DNA of 21,467 bases from the NCBI GenBank assembly GCA_030669135.1, contig DAOVEE010000009.1, positions 1 through 21,467 of the forward strand, written 5' to 3'. A program made the translations under genes and the position numbers. This DNA is from Candidatus Bathyarchaeota archaeon. Its GTDB lineage: Archaea > Thermoproteota > Bathyarchaeia > TCS64. The notes beneath the pieces were generated by a model. It was not told the origin of the DNA. It saw nothing but the letters and a program-made list of their open reading frames with translations, and did no database searches. Positions 14,464 through 21,467 of the stretch are shown here, piece after piece (position 1 is the stretch's first letter; each line of letters starts with the position of its first letter).

Positions 14464-16287
14464 ATGGTTTCCCACTATGATCCTTCCGACTGGGAGCTTA
14501 CCAAACGACTATTAGGGTATATGAAACCGTTCATGGGCATCTTCGTAGGAATAGTTCTTACCGCGTTCGGAAGACACGGCGTCTTCGCGTTAATTGCTCC
14601 ACTCATAGTGGCCCTTATAATCGACTTTATCCTCGTGCCTATGCCTGGACGTACACACTGGTTCATTGATCTCGTGAAAAACTGGACAGGAGTAACCGAC
14701 CAAACAGGCCTTTTACTAATACTATGCAGCATAATAATTCTCCTAGCGATAATCCGTGGCTTTTTCCACGTAACCCACATCACGCTACGGGCGACTCTTA
14801 GTCAAAACATCTTACGTGTCATGAGACGTGACTTCTACTACGCCCTCATCAACAAGTCGTTCACATACCTCGACCAGGTGATGTCAGGGCAGATCATCAG
14901 TCGTATAACCAGCGACATGGGGGCCATAGACCTGTTCTACAGCGAGACCGTGCGGGAGATCTTTAGGCACGGCATGCAGTTCTTCTTCACGCTGTACATT
15001 CTCTATCTCATAAACCCCGAGCTTACCCTCATATGCTGCATACCGCTGCCTTTCATCTTCCTTAGCACCCACATGTACTCAAGCAGGATAAGCAGCTACC
15101 TGACCAGAGCGAAGAACCAGTTCGGGGACCTAAACAATGTGCTAGTGGAAGGCATAGTAGGCCACAAACTCATCAAGACCCATAGCATGGAGAACCACTT
15201 CTTTGAGAGATTTCAGGAACAGAACGAGGCATACGTGGACACGAGCCTCCAAGCGTCACGTATCCAGAGCCTGTACAGTCCGAGCTCAGCGGCTATGGTC
15301 GCCGTCGGCGTGGCCCTGGTAATATTCTATGGTGGTCAGGAGGCTGCTGCAGGTCATCTGAGCATTGGAGAGATCGTGTTGTTTGGAACATACTTCATCC
15401 AGCTTGTTGGCCCCATGAGAATGTTCGCTCGCCTCATCATGTTCTACAACGATGCCATAGCTAGTGCCAGAAGGGTCTTCGAGGTCATCGACATAGGCGA
15501 GGACGTGCCAGAAGCGCGGGAGCCAGTTGGGTTGGAGATGAGGGGAGAGATAGTTTACAGCGACGTATCGTTCAGCTACGGAGAGGGTAAAGAGACATTA
15601 CGGAACATAAACCTGAGGATAGAGCCGTCACAGCAAGTAGCTCTCATGGGATACGTTGGCTCCGGAAAGACGACACTGGCTGAGCTCGTGCCACGTTTCT
15701 ATGATGTTACCTCAGGCAGGGTCATGGTTGATGGTGTGGATATCCGTGACATAGAGCTCAAGGTGCTCCGTAGACAGGTGGGCATAGTGCTCCAGGATAT
15801 TTTCATCTTCTCCGATACTATCAGGAACAACATCGCGTACGGAAAGCCAGATGCAACTGATGAAGAGATACACGCAGCAGCAAAGGCAGCCCAGATCCAC
15901 GAGTTCATAGAGACCATGCCCAGAGGCTATGACACTGTGGTTGGGGAGCGAGGAATAACGCTGTCAGGTGGACAGAGGCAGCGAGTATCGATTGCTAGAA
16001 CACTGCTAACGAACCCAAGGGTACTCATATTGGATGACTCGACGAGCAACGTTGATGCGCAGACAGAGGTCCTCATCAGGAAGGCAATAGACACCCTTCT
16101 CGAAGGACGCACAGCGTTGATCATCACTCAGCGCGCCTCAACCTGTGAAGCCGCGGACAAAGTCGTCGTCATGGAGAGGGGCAGGATCATCTCCGAGGGA
16201 AAACATCGAGAACTGCTTGAGTCAAGTGGTAGCTACCGACAGCTGATAGAATCGCAGGCCTTGGATATCGGAGGAGGTGAGTCCTAG
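14464..16287 (+). CDS. ABC exporter half-transporter A (degenerate ATP site)
   Basis: A 607-residue half-transporter: an N-terminal type IV exporter membrane domain with six predicted helices (about 20-340) and a C-terminal nucleotide-binding domain. Walker A is G-Y-V-G-S-G-K-T-T (396-404), the signature is canonical L-S-G-G-Q (500-504). Walker B is LILDDSTSNVD, with Asp525 where the catalytic Glu should be. The H-loop is ITQRAS with Gln556 in place of His. Glu-to-Asp plus His-to-Gln is the classic pattern of the non-hydrolysing subunit in heterodimeric exporters (TM287/288, BmrCD, LmrCD type). An upstream in-frame GTG (14455) would add three residues. The next gene begins one base after its stop and must be the partner. 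Substrate unknown: drug, lipid or peptide are all possible. Confidence 0.93.
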   Translation: MVSHYDPSDWELTKRLLGYMKPFMGIFVGIVLTAFGRHGVFALIAPLIVALIIDFILVPMPGRTHWFIDLVKNWTGVTDQTGLLLILCSIIILLAIIRGFFHVTHITLRATLSQNILRVMRRDFYYALINKSFTYLDQVMSGQIISRITSDMGAIDLFYSETVREIFRHGMQFFFTLYILYLINPELTLICCIPLPFIFLSTHMYSSRISSYLTRAKNQFGDLNNVLVEGIVGHKLIKTHSMENHFFERFQEQNEAYVDTSLQASRIQSLYSPSSAAMVAVGVALVIFYGGQEAAAGHLSIGEIVLFGTYFIQLVGPMRMFARLIMFYNDAIASARRVFEVIDIGEDVPEAREPVGLEMRGEIVYSDVSFSYGEGKETLRNINLRIEPSQQVALMGYVGSGKTTLAELVPRFYDVTSGRVMVDGVDIRDIELKVLRRQVGIVLQDIFIFSDTIRNNIAYGKPDATDEEIHAAAKAAQIHEFIETMPRGYDTVVGERGITLSGGQRQRVSIARTLLTNPRVLILDDSTSNVDAQTEVLIRKAIDTLLEGRTALIITQRASTCEAADKVVVMERGRIISEGKHRELLESSGSYRQLIESQALDIGGGES

Positions 16288-16288
16288 A

Positions 16289-18163
16289 GTGGCTGAGTAT
16301 GTGGATAGGTACGATATTGGCTCCCTGGAGTCCACCTCGAGAAGGATGAGCGACCTTGAGATCGTAAAAAGGATTATCATGGAATACATGTTGAAACACA
16401 AGGCTCTCTTCACTCTGGAGATAGTTCTCATCTTATTCAAGATGATGACGGTCTTGGCTGGACCCTATCTTTACAAGACGGTGCTGGACTTTTATATCGC
16501 ACGTACGCCGACGGATGACTCGGTGTGGCTGGCGAACATCATAGATTCAATTGCGGTAGTCATGACACATCAAACAGAGCCCACACTGAGCGGCGTCCTT
16601 CTCGTGGCAGCCCTCTTCTACGTAGCTATAGCACTAATAGAATGGGCTGTGACAAGCGCTCAGCTCTACTACATCGAGAAGCTTGGGCTCTTTGTCATCG
16701 CGGATATCAGGGCAGACTTCTTCAGCCACATCAACAGCCTGTCCCAACGGTTCTTCGAGTACGGTAACACCGGTAGGCTCGTCTCGAGGGTCACAAACGA
16801 TGCCGAGGCGTTGAAGAAGATACTCTCAACCGGGGTCATCGGGCTCGTGGCTGACCTAGTCATGACCCTATCGATCATCCTTGTGATGGCGTTTATAGAC
16901 TTCCAGCTCACTCTTGTGGCGCTTCTGATCGCACCTCTCCTCGCAGTCGTAAGCAGAGTCTTCCAGAAATTGATTAAAGACGCATGGAGAATAGCCCGCC
17001 GAAACGTCGCGTCACTCACAGGGAAGGTCCAGGATCTGATGTATGGGGCCAAGCTCACGAAGTCGCTGGTCCAGGAGGAGCGTAGTCTCCGTGAGTTCGA
17101 CGAAGTCAATGAACAGAACATGCAGACCCAGATAAAGGCCGAGACCGTATCAGTGGCCTACAGCAGTGTGGCCACGGTGCTCGGCAGCGTCATGACGGCT
17201 GCAATATGGTATCTCGGGGGGATGAAGGTTCTCGGCTCCACCCGCACCGTCGGCCAGTTGGTGGCTTTCAGTACTTATTCTGAGATCTTCTTCACCCCTA
17301 TACGGAACCTTGCGATGATGTATGGGGAGATCCAGAGCGCCCTTGCGGGGGCGGAGAGGATATTCGTCATCTTGGATCAGCAACCAGAGGTGATGGAGAG
17401 CGAGGAACCCATCCAGCTAGATGAGGTGAGAGGGGAGATCGCGTTCAGGGACATTAGTTTCAGCTACGTCCCGGATCAACCTGTGCTCAAACACATAAAC
17501 CTGAATATCAAGCCTGGTGAGAAGGTGGCGATATTCGGACCCACTGGCTCAGGTAAGTCGACGATGATTAACCTGCTCGGCAGGTTCTACGACCCAATTG
17601 AAGGAGTCGTCGAAATCGATGAACACAACTTACGGGATCTCTCATTCTCGACGTTGAGGAAAGTCGTCTCGATCGTGCTTCAGGAGCCTTACCTGTTCAA
17701 CGGCACCGTCGAGTATAACCTCAAGTTCGGTAACCCGGAGGTCTCCGACGAGGAGATGGTCCGCGTGGCCAAGTACGTGGGCATGCATGAGGCTGTGATG
17801 GAGCTCGAGGAAGGCTACGAGACGGTTCTACATGAGAGAGGGACAAACCTCAGCTACGGTCAGAGACAGCTGATATGCCTCGCGAGGGCCATCATAGTGG
17901 ACCCCCGTATCCTTGTGTTTGATGAGGCCACCAGCAGCGTCGATCCATACACCGAGGCAAGGATACAGGATACTCTACGAAGAGAGATGATGAACAGGAC
18001 CGTGATACTCGTAACCCACAGAGTGTCAACCGTGAGGGACATGGACAGGATAATCGTGCTCAAGGACGGGGTCATCGAGGATGAGGGGCACCATGACTGG
18101 CTGATACAAAACAGTAGCTTGTATAGAGAACTCTGTGAGATGCAGCTAGTAGAAATGGGCTAA
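16289..18163 (+). CDS. ABC exporter half-transporter B (intact catalytic Glu, altered signature)
   Basis: A 624-residue half-transporter with a six-helix membrane domain (about 35-350) and a nucleotide-binding domain. Walker A is G-P-T-G-S-G-K-S-T (417-425), Walker B is ILVFDEATSSVD with Glu546, and the H-loop His577 is present. The signature is L-S-Y-G-Q (521-525) instead of LSGGQ. In the dimer this altered signature faces the degenerate Walker A/B of half-transporter A, so one ATP site is degenerate on both faces and the other is canonical. GTG 16277 is in frame, but GTG 16289 has GGAGGTGA at 16273-16280 with good spacing and lies one base after the previous stop, so I use it. The two genes form a tight operon. 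Confidence 0.93.
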   Translation: MAEYVDRYDIGSLESTSRRMSDLEIVKRIIMEYMLKHKALFTLEIVLILFKMMTVLAGPYLYKTVLDFYIARTPTDDSVWLANIIDSIAVVMTHQTEPTLSGVLLVAALFYVAIALIEWAVTSAQLYYIEKLGLFVIADIRADFFSHINSLSQRFFEYGNTGRLVSRVTNDAEALKKILSTGVIGLVADLVMTLSIILVMAFIDFQLTLVALLIAPLLAVVSRVFQKLIKDAWRIARRNVASLTGKVQDLMYGAKLTKSLVQEERSLREFDEVNEQNMQTQIKAETVSVAYSSVATVLGSVMTAAIWYLGGMKVLGSTRTVGQLVAFSTYSEIFFTPIRNLAMMYGEIQSALAGAERIFVILDQQPEVMESEEPIQLDEVRGEIAFRDISFSYVPDQPVLKHINLNIKPGEKVAIFGPTGSGKSTMINLLGRFYDPIEGVVEIDEHNLRDLSFSTLRKVVSIVLQEPYLFNGTVEYNLKFGNPEVSDEEMVRVAKYVGMHEAVMELEEGYETVLHERGTNLSYGQRQLICLARAIIVDPRILVFDEATSSVDPYTEARIQDTLRREMMNRTVILVTHRVSTVRDMDRIIVLKDGVIEDEGHHDWLIQNSSLYRELCEMQLVEMG

Positions 18164-18185
18164 CAACTTAGACTAGGCTTAATTA

Positions 18186-18220
18186 GGTGCGGGAGGAGGG
18201 ACTAGACCACAAATTTACTA
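18186..18220 (+). repeat. Direct repeat copy 3 (tRNA 3'-end-like element)
   Basis: GGTGCGGGAGGAGGGA is followed by CTAGACCACAAATTTACTA. Its first 16 bases equal those of copy 1; the following part matches copy 2 with a few changes. It starts 22 bases after the ABC exporter operon. It runs into a perfect palindrome TTTACTAGTAAA (18214-18225), and CTAGT/ACTAG can form a five-pair hairpin with an AAAA loop (18218-18231). Confidence 0.75.
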
Positions 18221-18242
18221 GTAAAAACTAGGTTTCAAGCGC

Positions 18243-18265
18243 GCGCCCTAGTGGATCGGGGGCGC
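18243..18265 (+). terminator. GC-rich hairpin after the ABC exporter operon
   Basis: GCGCCC (18243-18248) pairs with GGGCGC (18260-18265) around an 11-base loop; an AT-rich AATAACTTTTC follows shortly after. It could terminate or stabilise the ABC exporter mRNA, or be part of the repeat element. The rest of 18266-18375 shows no gene to me. Confidence 0.3.
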
Positions 18266-18375
18266 CGAGTCGAATAACTTTTCATCTGGACCAGGTTTAG
18301 AAGAAAACTAACCCCTTGGGAATGAAACGAAATACCTTTTCGTAAAGCTGGGGAAACAACTATAGCGTACAATCA

Positions 18376-18552
18376 TTAGGTAATATCATCGACAGTGAAT
18401 TCTTTGTCTTTTAGCCCAGGTATTTTATTTGGTTGAAACATCCAACGCGGTTCACATATAATGTGTTCCTCGTAGTCATTGTATTTGAAAATCAGTAATT
18501 TTGGTTGACAGGCGGACTTGCCCGTCGGCGCACAGCTGGTCCCGCTGGACAT
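18376..18552 (-). CDS. Possible 58-residue small protein or gene remnant
   Basis: From an ATG at 18552 the minus strand encodes 58 residues: SSGTSCAPTGKSACQPK early on, then LLIFKYNDYEEHIICEPRWM, FQPNKIPGLKDKEFTVDDIT and TAA. The latter half has the composition of a real protein. Its codons are AT-rich, unlike the GC-rich housekeeping genes, which hints at foreign origin. I see no SD and no known family; the frame is closed by TGA some 55 bases upstream of the ATG. It may be the C-terminal end of a lost gene. A plus-strand frame from TTG 18518 to 18703 overlaps part of it and is equally unproven. Confidence 0.3.
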   Translation of the reverse strand: MSSGTSCAPTGKSACQPKLLIFKYNDYEEHIICEPRWMFQPNKIPGLKDKEFTVDDIT

Positions 18553-18747
18553 CGACGGATACGGTGTTCCGAGTGACTGGTATCTTCAACTTGGTGGGAA
18601 AACGGGTATGATGCTACGAGGAGAGATACCGCTTTCAAGGACCTATCATACTGTCGTTGAAAGAACGTCAACGGCGCAGAGCCATGCCCCCTGGGCGAGT
18701 TAACCTTTTTCGAATCCTTCAATAACCTAGGCGGGATACATCACAGA

Positions 18748-19812
18748 ATGGTGAAGCCGCCGCCCTTCGACCTGTCGCTCCCATACATCACCAAGGGGCT
18801 GGAGGGTATAGGGGGCAGGATCAGGGCGCGCCCCGAGGACTTCGTGGTCGAGGAGGTTGCCCTCTACGAGCCCTCGGGCTCCGGGAGCCACCTCTACGTC
18901 AACATAACAAAGAGGAACCAGACCACCCGGGACGTGCAGCTCCAGCTGGCAGAGCTCTTCAACCTCAGACCCGAGAACATAGGCACCGCGGGGCTCAAGG
19001 ACAAGTACGCCGTGGCCACGCAGACGTTTAGCGTACTCTTCGAGAGGAACGACGTGCGGTCCAGCGACGCCGTGGAGCTCATTGAGGGCAGCTTGGACGT
19101 CAAGGTGAACTGGGCCAAGTTCCACGGCAACAAGTTCAGGGCGGGCCACCTCATAGGTAACAAGTTCAAAGTAATGATCACCGACATACGTATGCCCACG
19201 AGCCGGGCCGCCGAGAACACGAGGAGCATAGCCGAAACGATCCACCTGAAGGGGCTGCCCAACTACTACGGCGAGCAGAGAACCGGGAGAGGCGGCAAGA
19301 ACGTGCAGAAGGGTTGGGAGATACTTCAGGGGCGGAAGACGTTCGCCGACAGGTGGCTCAGGAAGCTCCTGGTCTCAGCGTACCAGAGCCACCTGTGCAA
19401 CAGATATCTGGCCGAGAGGGTGAGGCGCGGTCTCTTCGGCAGGCTGCTGCTGGGCGACATAGCGAAGAAACACGAGACGGGCGGTATATTCTGGGTGAAT
19501 GACCCTGGGGCCGAGCAGCCCCGGTACGATGCCCAAGAGATCAGCTTCACGGCCCCCATGTACGGGTACAAGATGTCCCAGCCGCTGGGCGAGGCAGCCA
19601 CCCTCGAAGCCGAGATACTTGAGGAGTCTGAGATGTCCTTGGAGACGTTTAGGCGCATGAGGGTCACCGGCACCCGTCGTTTGGGCAGACTGACGCCCAA
19701 GATCGAGGTGGCTGAGGCGCCCCGGGGAGTCCAGCTTTCGTTCATGCTTCACAAGGGCGGTTTCGCCACAACCCTGCTCAGGGAGTTCATGAAGACAAAG
19801 CCAGAGGATTAG
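18748..19812 (+). CDS. truD: tRNA pseudouridine(13) synthase TruD
   Basis: A 354-residue TruD-family enzyme that isomerises U13 of tRNA to pseudouridine. The catalytic motif is I-G-T-A-G-L-K-D85-K-Y-A-V-A-T-Q with Asp85 as nucleophile. The N-terminal family motif IRARPEDFVVEEV (25-37) and NYYGEQRTGRGGKN are also present. The central TruD-specific insertion domain (about 195-300) is on the short side for archaea. The C-terminus FMLHKGGFATTLLREFMK is typical. No strong SD precedes the ATG; GTTAACCTTTTT at 18699-18710 is a possible promoter. It marks the return to housekeeping genes with high GC content. Converges with the flavoprotein gene. Confidence 0.95.
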   Translation: MVKPPPFDLSLPYITKGLEGIGGRIRARPEDFVVEEVALYEPSGSGSHLYVNITKRNQTTRDVQLQLAELFNLRPENIGTAGLKDKYAVATQTFSVLFERNDVRSSDAVELIEGSLDVKVNWAKFHGNKFRAGHLIGNKFKVMITDIRMPTSRAAENTRSIAETIHLKGLPNYYGEQRTGRGGKNVQKGWEILQGRKTFADRWLRKLLVSAYQSHLCNRYLAERVRRGLFGRLLLGDIAKKHETGGIFWVNDPGAEQPRYDAQEISFTAPMYGYKMSQPLGEAATLEAEILEESEMSLETFRRMRVTGTRRLGRLTPKIEVAEAPRGVQLSFMLHKGGFATTLLREFMKTKPED

Positions 19813-19898
19813 ACTGGAGGATACGGAGCGTTTCCTCCTCATGAAGACTCTCATTCAAAAGATCGTGGCGGCGATCCCTGCCACCAGTTGAGACAGCT

Positions 19899-20396
19899 CT
19901 AAAGCGATACGATGATTTTTTCCGCCTTTTTTCCTGTCATCTCGACGATGTCGATTCGGCCGACGTGCACCTTTGAGACGCTGCCCGGCTTCACCTGTCT
20001 CTCAATGATGTCCCCGGGGTTGTCGTCGAGCTGCCTTACCATGATATCCAGCGCCTGCCTCTTCCCCTCGTAGTCCTCGACGAAGGAGACCACGCCCTTG
20101 AACTGGGTGGTGTGGTACAGGTGGTCGCAGCTGCCCTGCTGGTACCCGCCGTCGATCAGCGCCTGCCCCCAGACGACGGGGTTGTCCCGGAGGTAGTCCA
20201 CCTTCTTTCCCTCTCTGGCGCAGTGGAAGTAGATGCGGTTGTTGGCCTCGTCGTAGCCGTGGCTCAGGGCCGCTATGTATGGGACGTTGTCTCTGCACAG
20301 GGCCAGTGTGACGTAGTCCGCCTCCTTCAGGGGCTTGACGAGCTCAGCGTGGTCCGTGACCTCCTTGTCCCTCCTCCTCATGTGGATGCCGGGCAT
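19899..20396 (-). CDS. Pyridoxamine 5'-phosphate oxidase-like (split-barrel) flavoprotein
   Basis: A 165-residue protein of the split-barrel FMN-binding superfamily, close to the group often labelled NimA-like or flavin-nucleotide-binding. Recognisable are HMRRRDKEVTD at the start, LALCRDNVPYIAALSHGYDE, RIYFHCAREGKKVDYLRDNP and GVVSFVEDYEGKRQALDIMV. Proteins of this group bind FMN, F420 or haem; which one applies here is not visible, and a true PdxH role is unlikely. ATG 20396 or 20381 could be the start. A minus-strand CCTAATATC box at about 20421-20429 could give a near-leaderless transcript. Between it and the upstream dihydrouridine synthase are about 160 bases without an evident gene. 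Confidence 0.88.
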   Translation of the reverse strand: MPGIHMRRRDKEVTDHAELVKPLKEADYVTLALCRDNVPYIAALSHGYDEANNRIYFHCAREGKKVDYLRDNPVVWGQALIDGGYQQGSCDHLYHTTQFKGVVSFVEDYEGKRQALDIMVRQLDDNPGDIIERQVKPGSVSKVHVGRIDIVEMTGKKAEKIIVSL

Positions 20397-20555
20397 GGCT
20401 CTACCCGCTCCCGGGCAGATATTAGGTTATCTGGACCCTCCAGCCCTCCCATGAACTTTATGTGTGAGAAGCGTAGCCGTGGTGCGGGGGCGGGATCTGA
20501 CACATGTTTGCTAGCTAAACAGTTCTCAAACTTCAATTTGATTGCTTTCTGTGCC

Positions 20556-21467
20556 TCACTTCTCGCTGAAGAACATGTGTGGCCCATCTTCGTGAACCCG
20601 ATCCAGTATGGCCTGAACCTCAACGAGGGAGGTGACTCGCTGCGCCTCAAGCTTCAACAAGTTAACGCGGCGGCACCCGGAAAAGTACTCGTGGAGCACC
20701 CGCCTCATCGCTATTACGCCCTTCTGCTCACCATAGAAACCACGCAGATGGCGCAGGTGCCCGAGGCACACCTCCTTCCTCTCCGCCAGCGACGGCGGGG
20801 CGTAGGGCTCCCCCGTGAACGTTGAAAGTATCTCCGTCACCAGCCAGGGGTTTCCGATGAGGCCGCGGCCTGGCATGACCGCCGCGGCCCCCGTCCGCTC
20901 CACCATCGCCAGCGCGTCCATCCCTGTGAAGATGCCGCCATTAGCAACCACAGGGACCTCGACACTCTCCACGACCATCCTCAGCCCCTCGTAGTCCACG
21001 GGCAGTCCGAACTTCTTCTCGCCACTCCTCCCGTGCACCGTTATGGCCGAGACGCCCGCCTCCACGAGCCCCCTAGACAACTGGACTGCGCTCCTGCTCC
21101 CGCTGGACGCGCCGAGGCGCATCTTGCACGTCACGGGTATGTTCACGGCCTCGGCGGCGGCTCTGGCGACACCGATCGCCTTCTCCGTGGACCTCATGAG
21201 GGAGACGCCCGCGCCGCTGCGGGTGACCGTCCCCACGGTGCACCCCATGTTGATGTCCACGTAGTTGTAGCCGAGGGACTCGACGATGCGCGCCGCCTCG
21301 GCCATGGCCCCGGAGTCGTCCCCCACCAGCTGGACGCCGCTCAGGTGCGGCCCCTTGATCAGTTCAAGGCTCCGCATGACCTTCTGGTTTCTGTGTATTA
21401 TGGCGTGGGGGCTGACCATCTCCGTGCAGATGAAGGGAGGGTGGAACCCAGCGAGCACGCAACGGTA
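20556..21467 (-). CDS. tRNA-dihydrouridine synthase, 5' end beyond the window
   Basis: A Dus-family FMN enzyme that reduces uridines in the tRNA D-loop. Visible motifs are TEMVSPHAIIHRN, VQLVGDDSG, YNYVDINMGC (catalytic Cys; the usual Pro after it is Thr), GAGVSLM, PVTCKMRLG, AITVHGRSGEKKF, PVVANGGIF and AAVMPGRGLIGNPWL. The frame is open to the window edge; a GTG at 21458 is possible but probably not the true start, since YRCVLA before it already looks like the first beta strand. The family has roughly 27 residues between this LA and TEMVS; here only GFHPPFIC lies between them, so about 18-20 residues of the first barrel unit seem missing. Confidence 0.88.
   Translation of the reverse strand, partial: YRCVLAGFHPPFICTEMVSPHAIIHRNQKVMRSLELIKGPHLSGVQLVGDDSGAMAEAARIVESLGYNYVDINMGCTVGTVTRSGAGVSLMRSTEKAIGVARAAAEAVNIPVTCKMRLGASSGSRSAVQLSRGLVEAGVSAITVHGRSGEKKFGLPVDYEGLRMVVESVEVPVVANGGIFTGMDALAMVERTGAAAVMPGRGLIGNPWLVTEILSTFTGEPYAPPSLAERKEVCLGHLRHLRGFYGEQKGVIAMRRVLHEYFSGCRRVNLLKLEAQRVTSLVEVQAILDRVHEDGPHMFFSEK

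Noticed and set aside
7449..18220. CRISPR array from the three repeat copies
   Set aside because: The copies are 3.9-6.9 kb apart with whole genes between them; there are no regular short spacers and no cas genes.
20112..20825. Plus-strand 237-residue open frame across the flavoprotein and dihydrouridine synthase genes
   Set aside because: It is antisense to two recognised genes and spans the gap between them; no protein motif.

Overview
The window is archaeal. The signs are a tRNA with a T-rich box about 30 bases upstream and an encoded CCA, several genes with A/T-rich TATA-like boxes and very short leaders, frequent GTG and TTG starts, an archaeal-type TruD, an aIF2B-like protein, and an MtrH-family methyltransferase with a COG1237 metallo-beta-lactamase-fold enzyme (tetrahydromethanopterin-type C1 chemistry). 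The gene mix would suit a Bathyarchaeota/TACK-type anaerobe, but that placement is inference.

Layout. (1) 1-5.1 kb, mostly housekeeping: tRNA-Asn (-), a SAM methyltransferase, a ferritin-like protein lacking helix B, an eIF2B-alpha-like protein, an ABC-2 permease plus ATPase operon (-), and a small two-helix membrane protein. (2) 5.1-5.75 kb, debris: a decayed M28-type peptidase gene and a short coding-like tail. (3) 5.75-14.3 kb, a metabolic block: UbiD decarboxylase 1 (+), a 2Fe-2S corrinoid-activation protein (RACE/DUF4445, -), an MtrH-like methyltransferase (+) diverging from it over one palindromic TATA box, then a leftward operon of a transglutaminase-like protein, a COG1237 enzyme and UbiD 2. 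(4) 14.4-18.2 kb: a two-gene heterodimeric ABC exporter. (5) 18.2-18.75 kb: a gene-poor stretch. (6) 18.75 kb to the end, housekeeping again: TruD, a pyridoxamine-phosphate-oxidase-like flavoprotein (-), and a tRNA-dihydrouridine synthase (-) that runs off the window.

How it may work together. The RACE protein and the MtrH homologue are the activator and the acceptor-side methyltransferase expected in corrinoid-dependent methyl transfer to tetrahydromethanopterin. No corrinoid protein or substrate methyltransferase is present. The two UbiD enzymes suggest decarboxylation of aromatic or unsaturated acids. A route that demethylates and decarboxylates such acids is a reasonable hypothesis and is not shown.

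The most unusual signal is a roughly 31-35 base direct repeat in three intergenic positions (about 7449, 14321 and 18186). Read on the minus strand it resembles the 3' end of a tRNA. The copies bracket the region from RACE to the transglutaminase-like gene, and then the ABC exporter pair, as if these were cassettes. Other oddities: UbiD 2 has Cys where the catalytic Glu is expected; two conserved genes (ferritin, Dus) seem to carry in-frame internal losses of about 20 codons; and the ABC exporter has one fully degenerate ATP site.
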